Shown here: positions 7,916 to 17,186 of the stretch, in pieces
How positions within the stretch are numbered: position 1 is the first letter of the stretch
Layout of the letters: each line of letters opens with the position of its first letter
Origin: Alphaproteobacteria bacterium
GTDB lineage: Bacteria > Pseudomonadota > Alphaproteobacteria > Micavibrionales > Micavibrionaceae
Assembly: GCA_030426925.1 (NCBI GenBank)
Contig: JAUHXT010000015.1
Span: 1 to 34,902, forward strand
Length of the DNA: 34,902 nt
Direction of reading: 5' to 3'
Program-made: the position numbers and the translations under genes
The notes under the pieces: model-generated
Told to the model about the DNA's origin: nothing
What the model saw: only the letters and a program-made list of their open reading frames with translations
Database searches by the model: none

Positions 7916-8602
7916 TTTTCCAGCCACCCACTGTGCGGCGCGGATTGCCCCTTGCGCGTATAAGGCGCGGTTGGATGCCTGCTGCTTAATCTCGATGCGC
8001 TCGCCCTCCCCAAACAGGATAACGGTATGTTCACCCACCGCGTCACCGCCGCGAATGGTAGAAAACCCGATCTCGCCCGTCTTGCGTGCGCCGACCTGCC
8101 CTTCACGGGACAAAACGGCCACATCGTCAAACATCTCACCACGTGCGGCCGCCGCAGTCTTGCCTAACGTCAACGCCGTTCCGGAAGGCGCGTCCACTTT
8201 CTTGTTATGATGCGCTTCAATAATCTCGATATCATAATCGGGCAGGTATTTGGCCGCCTGCTCCGTCAGCGCAAACAAAACATTCACCGCCAAACTGGTA
8301 TTGGATGCATACACAACCGCCGTCTTTTTTGCCGATTCTTCCAAAACCGCTTCCTGCTCCCTACTCAAACCAGTTGTACAGGCAACAAGCGCCGTACCCG
8401 TTTCTGCCGCCAACTTGGCATGCATTTCCGTAGCACTCGGGGCAGTAAAATCAATCACAACATCCGCCGCATCAAATACCGGCTTTGGATCATCCCCGGC
8501 ATCAAACGCCCCGGCCAGTTCCATCTCCAGACTCGTTTTGATATTCTGCACCAGAATCTGGCCAACCCGGCCATTCGCCCCCGCAACCCCTATTTTAATC
8601 AT
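7874..8602 (-). CDS. dapB: 4-hydroxy-tetrahydrodipicolinate reductase
   Basis: DapB reduces 4-hydroxy-tetrahydrodipicolinate with NAD(P)H in the lysine/diaminopimelate pathway. The 242-residue protein begins with a Rossmann GxxGxxG (GANGRVG, 8-14). It has the substrate-domain signature IIEAHHNKKVDAPSGTAL with catalytic H131/H132 and K135, and ends in the typical GLYSMRDVLGL. It is shorter than E. coli DapB (273 aa) but within the family range. Its start overlaps the end of the thioesterase gene by 8 nt. It is the last gene of the minus-strand chaperone block; dapB following dnaJ is seen in other alphaproteobacteria. The 3' end overlaps ogt by 42 nt. Confidence 0.96.
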   Translation of the reverse strand: MIKIGVAGANGRVGQILVQNIKTSLEMELAGAFDAGDDPKPVFDAADVVIDFTAPSATEMHAKLAAETGTALVACTTGLSREQEAVLEESAKKTAVVYASNTSLAVNVLFALTEQAAKYLPDYDIEIIEAHHNKKVDAPSGTALTLGKTAAAARGEMFDDVAVLSREGQVGARKTGEIGFSTIRGGDAVGEHTVILFGEGERIEIKQQASNRALYAQGAIRAAQWVAGKSSGLYSMRDVLGL

Positions 8603-9026
8603 CCTTCCTATCCTTCACCAAAACGGTTAAACGCGAAATACAAACGCGCTTTCCTTCGTCATCCGCCATGTCGATTTCCCATACATGCGTTGAACGGCCT
8701 ATATGCAATGGTTTCGCCTTGCCAATCACTTCACCTTCTGTCATCGACCGCACGTGATTGGCGTTGATATCCAATCCGACAACAAAATATTTGGCCGGAT
8801 CAATCACCATCCACGCGGCAACACTGCCCAGCGTTTCCGCAAGAACACACGATGCGCCGCCGTGCAAAATCCCAAACGGCTGGGTTGTTCTGTGGTCAAC
8901 CGGCATCGCCCCTTCCAGGTAATCGTCACCCACTGCCGTAAAATGAATGCCCAACGCATCGCCCATATTCTTATTGCGAAACCCGTTCAGCTGTTCGGTC
9001 GTATATTCTTCAAACCAAATAGACAT
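8595..9026 (-). CDS. Hotdog-fold acyl-CoA thioesterase (PaaI/YdiI-like)
   Basis: The protein is 143 residues from the preferred start at 9026, where GGAG lies 6-7 nt upstream and the gap to the dnaJ stop is 2 nt. An in-frame ATG at 9050 inside dnaJ is less likely. The hotdog signature GILHGGASCVLAETLGS includes H55-G-G and the catalytic acid E64, the arrangement of EntH/YdiI/PaaI thioesterases that hydrolyse aromatic or acyl-CoA and acyl-carrier thioesters. HVRSMTEGEVIGKA in the second half is also typical. The substrate cannot be inferred. Tight packing between dnaJ and dapB suggests co-transcription rather than a shared pathway. Confidence 0.88.
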   Translation of the reverse strand: MSIWFEEYTTEQLNGFRNKNMGDALGIHFTAVGDDYLEGAMPVDHRTTQPFGILHGGASCVLAETLGSVAAWMVIDPAKYFVVGLDINANHVRSMTEGEVIGKAKPLHIGRSTHVWEIDMADDEGKRVCISRLTVLVKDRKDD

Positions 9027-9028
9027 GC

Positions 9029-10195
9029 TTACTCCGTCAGGTCGCTCCACAATTCTTTCATTTTACTAACAAATCCACTGGATTCCGGTGAATGCTTCTT
9101 CGCCGCTTTGCCGCCAATTTGTTCCTCCAGCTTTTTAATCATGTCCTGTTCCTTGCGATTCAGGTTCACAGGGACTTCCACAAAAATCTCGATATACATG
9201 TCGCCATAGGAATCCGATCGCACAAGACTCATCCCTTTTTCTTTCAGGCGCATTTGTTGCCCTGTCTGTGTACCGGACGGGATTTTGACTTTGCTGCGCG
9301 ATCCGCTGATTGTCGGCACTTCGATATCTCCGCCCAACACAGCTGTCGTCATCGGAATCGGTACGCGGCAGCGCAAATTCGCGCCATCGCGCTTGAAAAA
9401 TTTATGCGGCTTCACGGCAATCAACACATACAAATCACCTGCGGGGCCACCACGTACGCCCGCTTCCCCTTCACCGGCCAGCCGGATACGCTGCCCATCG
9501 TCAATGCCTTTGGGAATATTGACCTTCAGCGTTTTTTCACGGTGAACGCGCCCCGTGCCGCGGCACTTCTTACACGGGTTACTGATAACCTTTCCTGCTC
9601 CGCCGCAAGTGGAACAGGTGCGCTCGATCGTAAAGAACCCCTGCTGCATCCGCACGCGCCCGATACCATCGCATGTCGGGCAGTTTTCTGATGATGTTCC
9701 CGGCTCTGATCCGCTCCCCTCACAGGAATCACATACATCGTTCAGCGGCACTTTAATAGTTGTTTCCGTGCCCTTGTATGCTTCCTCAAGCGTGATTTCC
9801 ATGGTGTATTGCAGGTCTGAACCGCGGCGCGCCTGGTTCCGCCCACCGCCACGCATACCCCCGCCCATGAAGTCGCCGAACATGTCTTCGAATATGTCGG
9901 AAAAATTGCCGCCACCGAAACCGCCGCCGCCAAAGCCTCCCGGCCCACCGGCTCCGCCCATGGATCCGTCAAAGGCCGCCGCGCCAAACCGGTCATACGC
10001 CGCGCGCTTGTCATCGTCCTTCAAAACATCATACGCTTCGTTCACTTCCTTGAACTTGGCTTCCGCTGTTTTGTCGTCCTTGTTCTGGTCGGGGTGATAT
10101 TTCATCGCCAGCTTGCGGTAAGCCTTCTTGATTTCATCCGCATCCGCATCACGTGATACACCCAGTACATCGTAATAATCTTTACTCATGGCCAT
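9029..10195 (-). CDS. dnaJ: Chaperone protein DnaJ
   Basis: DnaJ delivers unfolded clients to DnaK and stimulates its ATPase. The 388-residue protein is a complete type I J-protein: J-domain (about 5-70) with HPD at 34-36, a Gly/Phe-rich linker (about 75-120), and four CxxCxGxG zinc repeats ([32 protein letters not shown], about 145-220). Two C-terminal beta-domains follow. The start at 10195 is supported by AGGGAAAGA just upstream; an alternative ATG lies two codons later. The first 14 nt overlap the preceding small J-domain gene, implying translational coupling. dnaK is further upstream on the same strand. Confidence 0.97.
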   Translation of the reverse strand: MAMSKDYYDVLGVSRDADADEIKKAYRKLAMKYHPDQNKDDKTAEAKFKEVNEAYDVLKDDDKRAAYDRFGAAAFDGSMGGAGGPGGFGGGGFGGGNFSDIFEDMFGDFMGGGMRGGGRNQARRGSDLQYTMEITLEEAYKGTETTIKVPLNDVCDSCEGSGSEPGTSSENCPTCDGIGRVRMQQGFFTIERTCSTCGGAGKVISNPCKKCRGTGRVHREKTLKVNIPKGIDDGQRIRLAGEGEAGVRGGPAGDLYVLIAVKPHKFFKRDGANLRCRVPIPMTTAVLGGDIEVPTISGSRSKVKIPSGTQTGQQMRLKEKGMSLVRSDSYGDMYIEIFVEVPVNLNRKEQDMIKKLEEQIGGKAAKKHSPESSGFVSKMKELWSDLTE

Positions 10196-10583
10196 TCTTT
10201 CCCTGCTTGCCGGACATCAGCAAAAAACGCCCCAGATTATGCCACCCCACAGCAGCCAGTTCACCCCACGGGAACGGCTTAACGTCTTTCTGACTGTCAT
10301 TGATTGGCTGCATGGATGACATACTGACCGACCATGCATTCCCGCGCGCCATCAGGCTGTCATTATACCGTTTCCGGCTCATCGGGGATTTCAGTGCGTC
10401 ATACGCTTCATTCAACACCTGCAACCTGTTTTCCGCCGCTGATTTATGCGCGGGGTTACGGTCCGGGTGGTATAACTTTGCCAACCGGTAATAGGCGCGC
10501 TTGATCTCGTCGATCGAAGCATCGGGCGATACCTGCAAAACATCATAATACGATGAAAACATTTTCCGCTTTTTGTCCGGCAT
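10182..10583 (-). CDS. Small J-domain protein
   Basis: The protein is 133 residues from the start at 10583. An N-terminal J-domain (about 10-75) is complete, with the invariant HPD at 39-41 and the [14 protein letters not shown] helix II. It is followed by about 55 residues with no Gly/Phe linker and no zinc repeats, so this is a type III (J-domain only) co-chaperone. The open frame extends further to 10622, but that extension is encoded by repeat-like sequence (10595-10619). An alternative start at 10562 is possible; no strong ribosome site distinguishes them. It lies between dnaK and dnaJ and overlaps dnaJ by 14 nt. It probably directs DnaK to a particular client, which cannot be named. Confidence 0.85.
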   Translation of the reverse strand: MPDKKRKMFSSYYDVLQVSPDASIDEIKRAYYRLAKLYHPDRNPAHKSAAENRLQVLNEAYDALKSPMSRKRYNDSLMARGNAWSVSMSSMQPINDSQKDVKPFPWGELAAVGWHNLGRFLLMSGKQGKNGHE

Positions 10584-10594
10584 AGATTGTATGT

Positions 10595-10619
10595 ACCACA
10601 GAGTTCGGAAGACACGGAG
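10595..10619. repeat. Fragment resembling a common interspersed ACCACAGAG/ACACGGAG pattern
   Basis: ACCACAGAG (10595-10603) and ACACGGAG (10612-10619) recall the accacagagacacggag-type intergenic repeats seen in many bacterial genomes. It lies just upstream of the small J-domain gene. The assignment is from pattern memory only. Confidence 0.3.
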
Positions 10620-10630
10620 CATTAAAAATC

Positions 10631-10652
10631 AAAAAGGCCCGGCGCTCCCGCC
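10631..10652 (-). terminator. Weak terminator candidate after dnaK
   Basis: Reading the minus strand, GGCG-GGAG-CGCC (10652-10641) forms a 4-bp GC hairpin. Five more G/C bases and then five T residues (10635-10631) follow. The distance between stem and T-run is poor, so partial read-through into the J-protein genes is likely. Confidence 0.35.
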
Positions 10653-10667
10653 CCCTGTGGTTAAATG

Positions 10668-12596
10668 TTAGGATTTTTTGTCGTCGTCATCGACTTCTGT
10701 AAATTCAGCATCCATGATGTCCGGTTCGTCTGCCTCACCGGCTTCATCCGGAGCATCCTCAGACGAAGCACCGGATTCCGCGGCTTCTTCCTGTGCCTTG
10801 CGGTACGCCATCTCTCCCATTTTCATGGAAGCTTGCATCAAGGCGTTGGTTTTTTCCTTGATATCTTCGGCATCATCGCCGTCCAGCGCGGATTTCAAAT
10901 CGACAATCGCGTCTTCAATCGCCTTTTTGTCCTCATCCGGCACCTGGTCTTTCAATTCTTCCAGCGATTTTTCCGTCTGGTTGATCATGCCTTCCGCCTG
11001 GTTACGGGCTTCAACCGATTCACGGCGCTTTTTATCGCTTTCCGCATTGGCTTCCGCGTCCTTGACCATGCTTTCGATATCATCGTCGGACAATCCGCCG
11101 GATGCCTGGATACGGATTTGTTGTTCCTTGCCGGTCGCTTTGTCTTTCGCCGACACGTTCACAATACCGTTGGCATCAATATCGAATGTCACTTCAATCT
11201 GCGGTACGCCGCGCGGTGCTGGTGGAATGCCGACAAGATCAAATTGTCCCAAGGCCTTGTTGTCCGCGGCCATTTCGCGTTCGCCCTGGAACACGCGGAT
11301 GGTCACAGCTGTCTGGTTGTCTTCGGCTGTTGAAAATGTCTGCGATTTCTTGGTCGGGATTGTTGTGTTCCGGTCAATCAAACGTGTAAACACACCGCCC
11401 AGCGTTTCAATCCCAAGTGACAGCGGCGTCACGTCCAGCAGCAAGACGTCTTTGACGTCCCCTTGCAAAACACCGCCCTGAATGGCCGCACCATCGGCAA
11501 CCACTTCATCCGGGTTCACCCCTTTGTGCGGCTCCTTGCCAAAGAAATCTTTCACCGTTTCGATGATTTTCGGCATACGCGTCATACCGCCGACCATCAC
11601 GACATCGTCAATGTCGGACGCTTTTAAGCCTGCATCTTTCAGCGCGGCTTTTAAGGGCTCGATAGAACGCTTCACCAGATCATCGACAAGGCTTTCCAGT
11701 TTCGCACGGGTCAGCTTAATGTTGAGGTGTTTCGGGCCGGACGCATCCGCTGTAATAAACGGCAGGTTCACATCTGTCTGCTGCGCCGAAGACAGCTCGA
11801 TCTTTGCTTTCTCTGCCGCTTCTTTCAGGCGTTGCAGCGCCAGCTTGTCACTGCGCAGGTCAATGCCCTGCTCTTTTTTGAATTCATCGGCAAGATAATC
11901 AATAATGCGCAGATCAAAGTCTTCCCCGCCAAGGAACGTATCCCCGTTCGTGGATTTCACTTCAAACACGCCATCGCCGATTTCAAGGATGGAAATATCG
12001 AACGTACCGCCACCAAGGTCGTATACGGCTATTGTTCCGGTCGCTTTTTTATCAAGGCCGTAGGCCAGCGCGGCCGCTGTCGGCTCGTTGATAATCCGCA
12101 AAACCTCAAGGCCCGCGATTTTACCGGCGTCTTTCGTTGCCTGACGCTGTGAATCGTTAAAGTAAGCCGGAACGGTAATAACCGCCTGATCGACCTTTTC
12201 ACCAAGAAAGGCCTCGGCCGTTTCCTTCATTTTCTGCAACACCATGGCTGAAATCTGTGATGGCGCATATGTTTCGCCGTCCACTTCCACCCATGCGTCG
12301 CCATTGTCGCCTTTGACAATCTTGAACGGCGCTTTCGATGCCATGTCCTTGACCTGCGCATCGTCGAAACGGCGCCCGATCAGGCGTTTGATTGCATATA
12401 AGGTTGCTTCCGGGTTCGTAACCGCCTGGCGCTTTGCCGGCTGTCCGACAAGACGCTCACCATCTTTGGTAAAGGCAATCATGGAAGGGGTGGTCCGTGC
12501 GCCTTCTGCGTTTTCAATAACGCGTGGCTCTTTTCCATCCATCACGGCGACACAGGAATTGGTAGTACCGAGGTCGATACCGATAACTTTGCTCAT
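10668..12596 (-). CDS. dnaK: Chaperone protein DnaK (Hsp70)
   Basis: DnaK is the ATP-driven Hsp70 that binds exposed hydrophobic segments. The 642-residue protein is full length. The nucleotide-binding domain starts with [16 protein letters not shown] and contains the [17 protein letters not shown] and [13 protein letters not shown] blocks. The substrate-binding domain begins near [14 protein letters not shown]. The helical lid ends in an acidic tail finishing [12 protein letters not shown], the usual alphaproteobacterial form. GGAG lies 8 nt before the ATG. A promoter candidate is at 12664-12696 and no CIRCE inverted repeat is visible, so control is more likely by a heat-shock sigma factor than by HrcA. 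It is separated from grpE by a chemoreceptor gene. Confidence 0.98.
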   Translation of the reverse strand: MSKVIGIDLGTTNSCVAVMDGKEPRVIENAEGARTTPSMIAFTKDGERLVGQPAKRQAVTNPEATLYAIKRLIGRRFDDAQVKDMASKAPFKIVKGDNGDAWVEVDGETYAPSQISAMVLQKMKETAEAFLGEKVDQAVITVPAYFNDSQRQATKDAGKIAGLEVLRIINEPTAAALAYGLDKKATGTIAVYDLGGGTFDISILEIGDGVFEVKSTNGDTFLGGEDFDLRIIDYLADEFKKEQGIDLRSDKLALQRLKEAAEKAKIELSSAQQTDVNLPFITADASGPKHLNIKLTRAKLESLVDDLVKRSIEPLKAALKDAGLKASDIDDVVMVGGMTRMPKIIETVKDFFGKEPHKGVNPDEVVADGAAIQGGVLQGDVKDVLLLDVTPLSLGIETLGGVFTRLIDRNTTIPTKKSQTFSTAEDNQTAVTIRVFQGEREMAADNKALGQFDLVGIPPAPRGVPQIEVTFDIDANGIVNVSAKDKATGKEQQIRIQASGGLSDDDIESMVKDAEANAESDKKRRESVEARNQAEGMINQTEKSLEELKDQVPDEDKKAIEDAIVDLKSALDGDDAEDIKEKTNALMQASMKMGEMAYRKAQEEAAESGASSEDAPDEAGEADEPDIMDAEFTEVDDDDKKS

Positions 12597-12663
12597 CGTA
12601 TAGTCTCCTTAATTAAGCAAGATATAATGTCCAAAGCCCGTTTTGCACAGCACTTTGTTTAAT

Positions 12664-12696
12664 ATTTATATATAAATCCTGAGGTAAAAGGCAAGG
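12664..12696 (-). promoter_or_regulatory. Candidate dnaK promoter
   Basis: On the minus strand CCTTGCC (12696-12690) is followed after about 14-17 nt by TTATATATAA (12675-12666), about 70 nt before the dnaK ATG. The CTTG core resembles both a sigma-70 -35 and the alphaproteobacterial RpoH -35. The AT-rich -10 does not discriminate. The assignment to heat shock is inference. Confidence 0.4.
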
Positions 12697-12705
12697 TTTT
12701 GGCGC

Positions 12706-12740
12706 AAAAAAGCCCTTCCCGGTATCGAAAAGGGCTTTTT
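12706..12740 (-). terminator. Terminator of the chemoreceptor gene (bidirectional shape)
   Basis: AAAAAAGCCCTT (12706-12717) pairs with AAGGGCTTTTT (12730-12740) around a 12-nt loop. Read on the minus strand it is a GC stem followed by a T-run, 20 nt after the chemoreceptor stop and just upstream of the dnaK promoter. It therefore isolates dnaK from the chemoreceptor transcript. Confidence 0.85.
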
Positions 12741-12759
12741 GAACTCTGTGGCGGATGCC

Positions 12760-14295
12760 TTACATAGCGCGAACCTGTGACAGGAAGTCATCCACGCCCT
12801 TCTGCAACTCTTCAGAGCGTTGTGACAGGTCTTGCGCAACCTGCAGAACGTTGGCGGAAGATTCTCCGGTTTCGGACGCCGCGCGCTGCACCCCGATAAT
12901 GTTGGAGGACACTTCGCTGGTCGCCGCTGACTGCTCTTCCACCGCACCGGAAATCGACGTACTGATCTGGCTGATTTCGCCGATCACGCGTGTAATTTCC
13001 TGAATAGCGGTTGCCGTAGACTGTGAAATCTGCTGAATACCGGAAATCTGACTTTCAATCTCTTCCGTTGCCTTGGCTGTTTCTGCGGCAAGGCTCTTCA
13101 CTTCCGATGCCACAACCGCGAAGCCTTTACCAGCTTCCCCGGCACGGGCTGCTTCGATTGTTGCGTTCAGAGCAAGCAGGTTGGTCTGGTCTGCGATTTC
13201 AGAAATAATCGCTGTCACTTCGCCAATCTTACCGGCTGCTTCGATAAGGCCAGATACCGATGCTTCGGATCTCTTGGCCTCTTCTACCGCCTGATCGATA
13301 ATTTTGTTGGAATGGGTCACCTGGCTGGAAATTTCATTCACAGATGCCGACAATTCTTCCGCAGCAACCGCAACAGTATTCGACTGGCTGCTTGTTTCTT
13401 CCGCAGCAGCAGCCAGCGTTTGCGCCGTCGCCTCCATTTCGGATGATGAACTGGCAACAATCTGCACCAGTGACTTCACATTGTTTTCGAAATCATCGGC
13501 CAGCGCCTTGTTTTCTTCTTTTCTGGCCGTCAGGTCAGTTGCAAACTTGGTGATCTTGAAAACACGGCCGTTCAGGTCGAAAATCGGGTTATAGGATGCT
13601 TCGATCCAGACTTCTTTCCCGCCTTTGCCAAGCCTTTTATACTGTGCCGCCTGAAATTCACCGCGCCGCAACGCTTCCCAAAAATCTTTATATTCCTGGC
13701 TGGCGGCAAATTCCGGTTCGGCAAACATGCTGTGGTGTTTGCCCTTCACTTCATCCAGCGTATATCCCATAACACTCAGGAAGTTTTCATTGGCCTCAAT
13801 AATTGTTCCATCCGGTTCAAAATGGATAACCGCCTGCGACCGGTTGATCGCGTCGACCTGCCCGGCATTGTCCAGCGCCTCAGCATTCGCCCACTCAACA
13901 ACCGTTCCAATGCGGTTACCCGCACTGTCGCGCAACGGGTTCGCAGTCAAACCGAAAACACGTCCGCCAACTTTAATGCTCGTTTGGTAACCTTCCGGCA
14001 GATTGGCCAGCATGCCGCGCTGGTGCTGCGGGTTTTTGTGGAAAATATCAATATTTTGCCCGACAAGGTTCGCTGTGTTGAAATTCGGTAGATCTTTTTG
14101 AATGTCGCGCTCAGCTTCTTTCAGAAAGCTCATAACCGAGTCATTCATAAAAACGATATTCAGGTCGACATCAGCCACCATCACATTCGCAGAAATAATT
14201 TTCAGTGCAGCAAGCTGAATTTCAAGATCACCTGAAATCTTTTGCGACTTGGATCCAAACGAAAACACACTTCCTCCGGTTCTATCTTTAGGCAT
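12760..14295 (-). CDS. Soluble PAS-PAS methyl-accepting chemotaxis protein
   Basis: The 511-residue protein has two PAS domains (about 25-140 and 150-265) followed by a coiled-coil MCP signalling domain (about 270-505). The hairpin tip [20 protein letters not shown] is canonical and contacts CheA/CheW. There is no hydrophobic membrane segment and no HAMP domain, so this is a cytoplasmic receptor that probably senses redox, oxygen or a bound cofactor, as aerotaxis-type PAS receptors do. The ligand cannot be assigned. It lacks a C-terminal NWETF-type CheR-binding tail. A strong AGGAGAGGG ribosome site precedes the ATG. It has its own terminator at 12706-12740 and interrupts grpE and dnaK, so it is a passenger in the chaperone block. 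Confidence 0.93.
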   Translation of the reverse strand: MPKDRTGGSVFSFGSKSQKISGDLEIQLAALKIISANVMVADVDLNIVFMNDSVMSFLKEAERDIQKDLPNFNTANLVGQNIDIFHKNPQHQRGMLANLPEGYQTSIKVGGRVFGLTANPLRDSAGNRIGTVVEWANAEALDNAGQVDAINRSQAVIHFEPDGTIIEANENFLSVMGYTLDEVKGKHHSMFAEPEFAASQEYKDFWEALRRGEFQAAQYKRLGKGGKEVWIEASYNPIFDLNGRVFKITKFATDLTARKEENKALADDFENNVKSLVQIVASSSSEMEATAQTLAAAAEETSSQSNTVAVAAEELSASVNEISSQVTHSNKIIDQAVEEAKRSEASVSGLIEAAGKIGEVTAIISEIADQTNLLALNATIEAARAGEAGKGFAVVASEVKSLAAETAKATEEIESQISGIQQISQSTATAIQEITRVIGEISQISTSISGAVEEQSAATSEVSSNIIGVQRAASETGESSANVLQVAQDLSQRSEELQKGVDDFLSQVRAM

Positions 14296-14401
14296 TGATT
14301 TTCCCTCTCCTAATTTAAGACTGACGTGTATTAAAGAGACACTCTCCCTGAACGGGAATTAACTTAGGTTAATATTGTAATGGATAAACAGTTAAGACTT
14401 C

Positions 14402-14423
14402 AGAATACAACCAAAGGTATTCT
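14402..14423. other. Inverted repeat in the chemoreceptor-grpE interval
   Basis: AGAATAC (14402-14408) pairs perfectly with GTATTCT (14417-14423). It lies in the 165-nt gap after the grpE stop. There is no T-run on the minus strand, so at best it is a weak grpE terminator or an operator. The rest of 14296-14460 shows only the chemoreceptor ribosome site and AT-rich sequence. Confidence 0.4.
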
Positions 14424-14460
14424 AACTTATTCACATTTTTCTTCAATGCGTATTTTAAAT

Positions 14461-15087
14461 TTATGCTTTTGTATCAATTGTGTGGCCGGTCTCGGGACTT
14501 CCGCCGGATACATCATCAGAAGCCTTCGCAATACCCACGCGTGCAGGACGCAACAACCTGTCGTGCAAAACGTAACCCGGCTCAATGACCTCTATGATAA
14601 TTCCTGCGGGTTTACCCGGCACCGGCGCTTCAAACATGACTTCATGAAAATTAGGATTGAACGGTTCATCAATCGGGACGATCTTCTTGATTTTGTTTTT
14701 TTCGAACACGGACAGCAGTTCGCGCTCCATGGCCTCCAGTCCGGAAAACACGTTTTGCATGCGCACATCGTCACTGCCCCTGACATCTTCGGGAATGGCT
14801 TCCAGCGCGCGGCGGAAATTGTCGGAAAAATCCAGCAAATCCCTGGCGAATCCGGAAGCGGCGAACTTGATCGCATCTTCCCGGTCTTTCAGGGCGCGTT
14901 TTCGCGTGTTTTCCGCTTCGGCCAGCGCCCGCATCATGCGGTCTTTTTGGTCGGCGATCTCCTGTTTTAACGCGGCAATCTGGACCTCCGCATCAAAACC
15001 CTCCGGCTGGTCCGTTTGCTTGGATTCGTCTGTGTTCTCGTTATTATCGTCCGGAGCCTGTTCCGGTTGTGCGTCTGTATTACTCAT
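14461..15087 (-). CDS. grpE: Nucleotide exchange factor GrpE
   Basis: GrpE releases ADP from DnaK and acts as a thermosensor. The 208-residue protein has a disordered acidic/Gln-rich N-terminus (about 1-30) and a long coiled coil (about 31-85, including ADQKDRMMRALAEAENTRKR). The beta-wing domain carries the signature FNPNFHEVMFEAPVPGKPAG and ends with the family-typical GYVLHDRLLRPARVGIAK. All features are complete and the length is normal. The start lies 18 nt after the stop of the unknown periplasmic-protein gene, and hrcA is upstream of that. In many alphaproteobacteria hrcA and grpE are directly adjacent; here one gene is inserted. Confidence 0.96.
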   Translation of the reverse strand: MSNTDAQPEQAPDDNNENTDESKQTDQPEGFDAEVQIAALKQEIADQKDRMMRALAEAENTRKRALKDREDAIKFAASGFARDLLDFSDNFRRALEAIPEDVRGSDDVRMQNVFSGLEAMERELLSVFEKNKIKKIVPIDEPFNPNFHEVMFEAPVPGKPAGIIIEVIEPGYVLHDRLLRPARVGIAKASDDVSGGSPETGHTIDTKA

Positions 15088-15105
15088 GCATAGATATGTA
15101 GCGCG

Positions 15106-16005
15106 TTATAGCGGCTTTGCAAAGACCGTTAGTGAAATTGATGTATCCTGTATCCCGTTTTCACCGCGCACCTGCCGTGTAACCGGAATAGCACCGACTT
15201 CCTGCACCTTGGTGTCCTTCAGGCTGCGCGCCAGTCCGCCGCTGCGATCCTCAACCACGATAATGTTTTTCGGGTCCTGTACGGATTGCTTGCCCATATC
15301 GACGGGCATCAGCCCGCGCATCTGTGCAAATTGTTCCAGCGCCATAATCAAATCGTCTTCGCTGCGCGCCATTGGTACATAAAGCTGCACTTTTTTGTGC
15401 TGCTCCATGTCATAGGTCATGTCCTGCGTCAGCCGGTCAATCTCTGCCTTAAACACCACCATGCTCTGCGGCTTTAACGTTACCTTGTGCCCCTCAAGGT
15501 CAAGGTCGTAAAACTCCGTAATCGATTCCGTCTGGAACCGTATCTGTTTTGTTCCGCGTGTCATCAAATCGCGCTTGCTGAGCGGAATCATCGCCTCCGC
15601 CCGGCTGTAAGTGCCGGGACAGTCCAGGTGCGGCTGGTTGCTCTCAATCAAATCGCGGCGGTAATGTTTAACACGAATATCCAGGTAATACGGGTCGATA
15701 AAACTGGCTTCGTATTCCAGCGGTGATAATTCGTAACATCCGGCAATAACATCGGGAACAGACAGGCGGATAGCAAACTGGTCGTCCGGCTTCATATAAT
15801 CAGCCTGGAATAACGATACATGAATTTCCCGTGGCTTGATCTCACCACGCTCATGCATGCTAAGCTCTTTCAGCAGGCGGTCAAGCTCCGCCGCCTCGTT
15901 CACGAAATCGGTGCCATGGTGAAAAAACTGCGTTTCCGTTTTCTGCTGGGCAAATGCCGGAACGGAAGCAAGTAAACAGGTTGATATAATAAGAAAGCGG
16001 CGCAT
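15106..16005 (-). CDS. Exported protein of unknown function between hrcA and grpE
   Basis: I do not recognise this 299-residue protein. The start at 16005 is chosen because GGAG lies about 9 nt upstream and the protein then begins with a clean signal peptide, MRRFLIISTCLLASVPAFA, with predicted cleavage near residue 19. The open frame upstream of that lacks support. The mature part has no membrane segment, two cysteines, many charged residues and short beta-like stretches, consistent with a soluble periplasmic protein. It starts about 76 nt after the hrcA stop and ends 18 nt before grpE, so it is probably co-transcribed with both. A role in envelope stress would fit the location but is inference. 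Confidence 0.85.
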   Translation of the reverse strand: MRRFLIISTCLLASVPAFAQQKTETQFFHHGTDFVNEAAELDRLLKELSMHERGEIKPREIHVSLFQADYMKPDDQFAIRLSVPDVIAGCYELSPLEYEASFIDPYYLDIRVKHYRRDLIESNQPHLDCPGTYSRAEAMIPLSKRDLMTRGTKQIRFQTESITEFYDLDLEGHKVTLKPQSMVVFKAEIDRLTQDMTYDMEQHKKVQLYVPMARSEDDLIMALEQFAQMRGLMPVDMGKQSVQDPKNIIVVEDRSGGLARSLKDTKVQEVGAIPVTRQVRGENGIQDTSISLTVFAKPL

Positions 16006-16081
16006 AAGAAAAAGCTCCGGAAAAGAATAATGTCCTTTGACAAGGATACCGCCATTCACCGCCAAGTGCAAACACCGAACT

Positions 16082-17119
16082 TTACGGGGTGCGGGTTATC
16101 AACTGTCCCATCAAGCGCGCCGTGTAATCCACCATCGGAATAACCTTGCGGTAATTAAGCCGCGTCGGCCCGATAACACCCGTTGCGCCGACGATACGTT
16201 TGTTTTCATCCCTGTATGCCGACACCACCATCGAAAGGTTACTGTTCTGGATGACGTTGTTTTCCGAACCGATATAGATTTGCACGCCTTCTCCGGCTTC
16301 CGTTTCCCGCAATAACTGTGTGGCGGTTTCCTGCTTTTCCAGCACATCGAACAACCGCTGGATACTGGCAACATCTTCAATCGCCGCCCCTTGCAGTATA
16401 TTCGCCGCCCCTTGGAATATCAGCAAATCGGAATGATCGTCCGGCTTGATGGCAAGGCCGGCCTCAACCACGCGCCCCTGCAATTCGCCAAGTTCCTTGC
16501 GGCATTGGGTGATCAGCCTCTCAACATCGCTCTGCATTTCCGCCAGCGTCTTTCCGTGCATCATATGTTGCAGGTAATTGCTCGCCTCTTTCAATTCCCC
16601 CGGAACAATCTCGCGCGGAACGTCAATCAGCCTGTTTTCAACCGTCCCGTCATGCAGCACCATAACCGCCAGCGCCCGTCCCGGCTCTAATGACACGAAC
16701 TCGATATGCCGCAACGGCGCTTCCCGCTTGGGAACAAGCACAAGCCCGGCGCAGGATGAAAGGCCGGATAATGTCCGGCTCGTCCGCTCGAACATTTCCT
16801 GCACCGTCAGCCCGGCGCTGGCGCATTCCTGTTCTAACCGCTCCTTGTCGGTAACGGACAGTGCGCTATCCCCCATCAATGTATCGACATAAAAACGAAG
16901 CCCCCGCTCCGTCGGCAGCCGCCCGCCCGATGTATGCGGTGAATACAGCAGGTCCATTTCCTGCAAATCCGCCATAACATTGCGGATGGTGGCAGGCGAT
17001 AGCCGGGTACTCAAACGCGTTGAAATCGTGCGTGATCCTTGCGGGTCACCGCTTTCCAGGTAGGAATCGACAATCTCGCGAAAGATTTCCTGTGCGCGTT
17101 CGTTAAGGTCTAAACTCAT
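16082..17119 (-). CDS. hrcA: Heat-inducible transcription repressor HrcA
   Basis: HrcA represses class I heat-shock genes by binding CIRCE inverted repeats and is kept active by GroEL. The 345-residue protein has the N-terminal winged-helix domain, with SRTISTRLSTRLSPATIRNV (about 29-48) and the conserved SPHTSGGRLPTERGLRFYV block (about 60-78). The GAF-like and dimerisation regions follow, ending with a GPTRLNY(R)KVIPMVDYT segment. Length is standard. No CIRCE-like repeat (TTAGCACTC-N9-GAGTGCTAA) is visible anywhere in the window, so its targets (typically groESL) must lie elsewhere. Hairpin repeat copy 2 lies upstream of its start. Confidence 0.96.
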   Translation of the reverse strand: MSLDLNERAQEIFREIVDSYLESGDPQGSRTISTRLSTRLSPATIRNVMADLQEMDLLYSPHTSGGRLPTERGLRFYVDTLMGDSALSVTDKERLEQECASAGLTVQEMFERTSRTLSGLSSCAGLVLVPKREAPLRHIEFVSLEPGRALAVMVLHDGTVENRLIDVPREIVPGELKEASNYLQHMMHGKTLAEMQSDVERLITQCRKELGELQGRVVEAGLAIKPDDHSDLLIFQGAANILQGAAIEDVASIQRLFDVLEKQETATQLLRETEAGEGVQIYIGSENNVIQNSNLSMVVSAYRDENKRIVGATGVIGPTRLNYRKVIPMVDYTARLMGQLITRTP

Positions 17120-17186
17120 CCGGGAAATATAGGGTGCATCCGCCCTAAATACAAGCTGGGCCTCACCTCAGCCCTGCCTTAGTAAG

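Noticed and set aside
10678-11481. A 267-aa Ser-rich open frame on the plus strand, opposite dnaK
   Set aside because: It is the mirror of a strongly conserved coding frame; Ser/Ala-rich low-complexity translation is typical of an antisense shadow, and there is no ribosome site.
12597-12705. CIRCE operator upstream of dnaK
   Set aside because: No TTAGCACTC-N9-GAGTGCTAA-like dyad is present here or upstream of hrcA.
14657-15382. A 241-aa open frame opposite grpE and the unknown periplasmic gene
   Set aside because: It spans two real minus-strand genes and the gap between them, with shadow-like composition.
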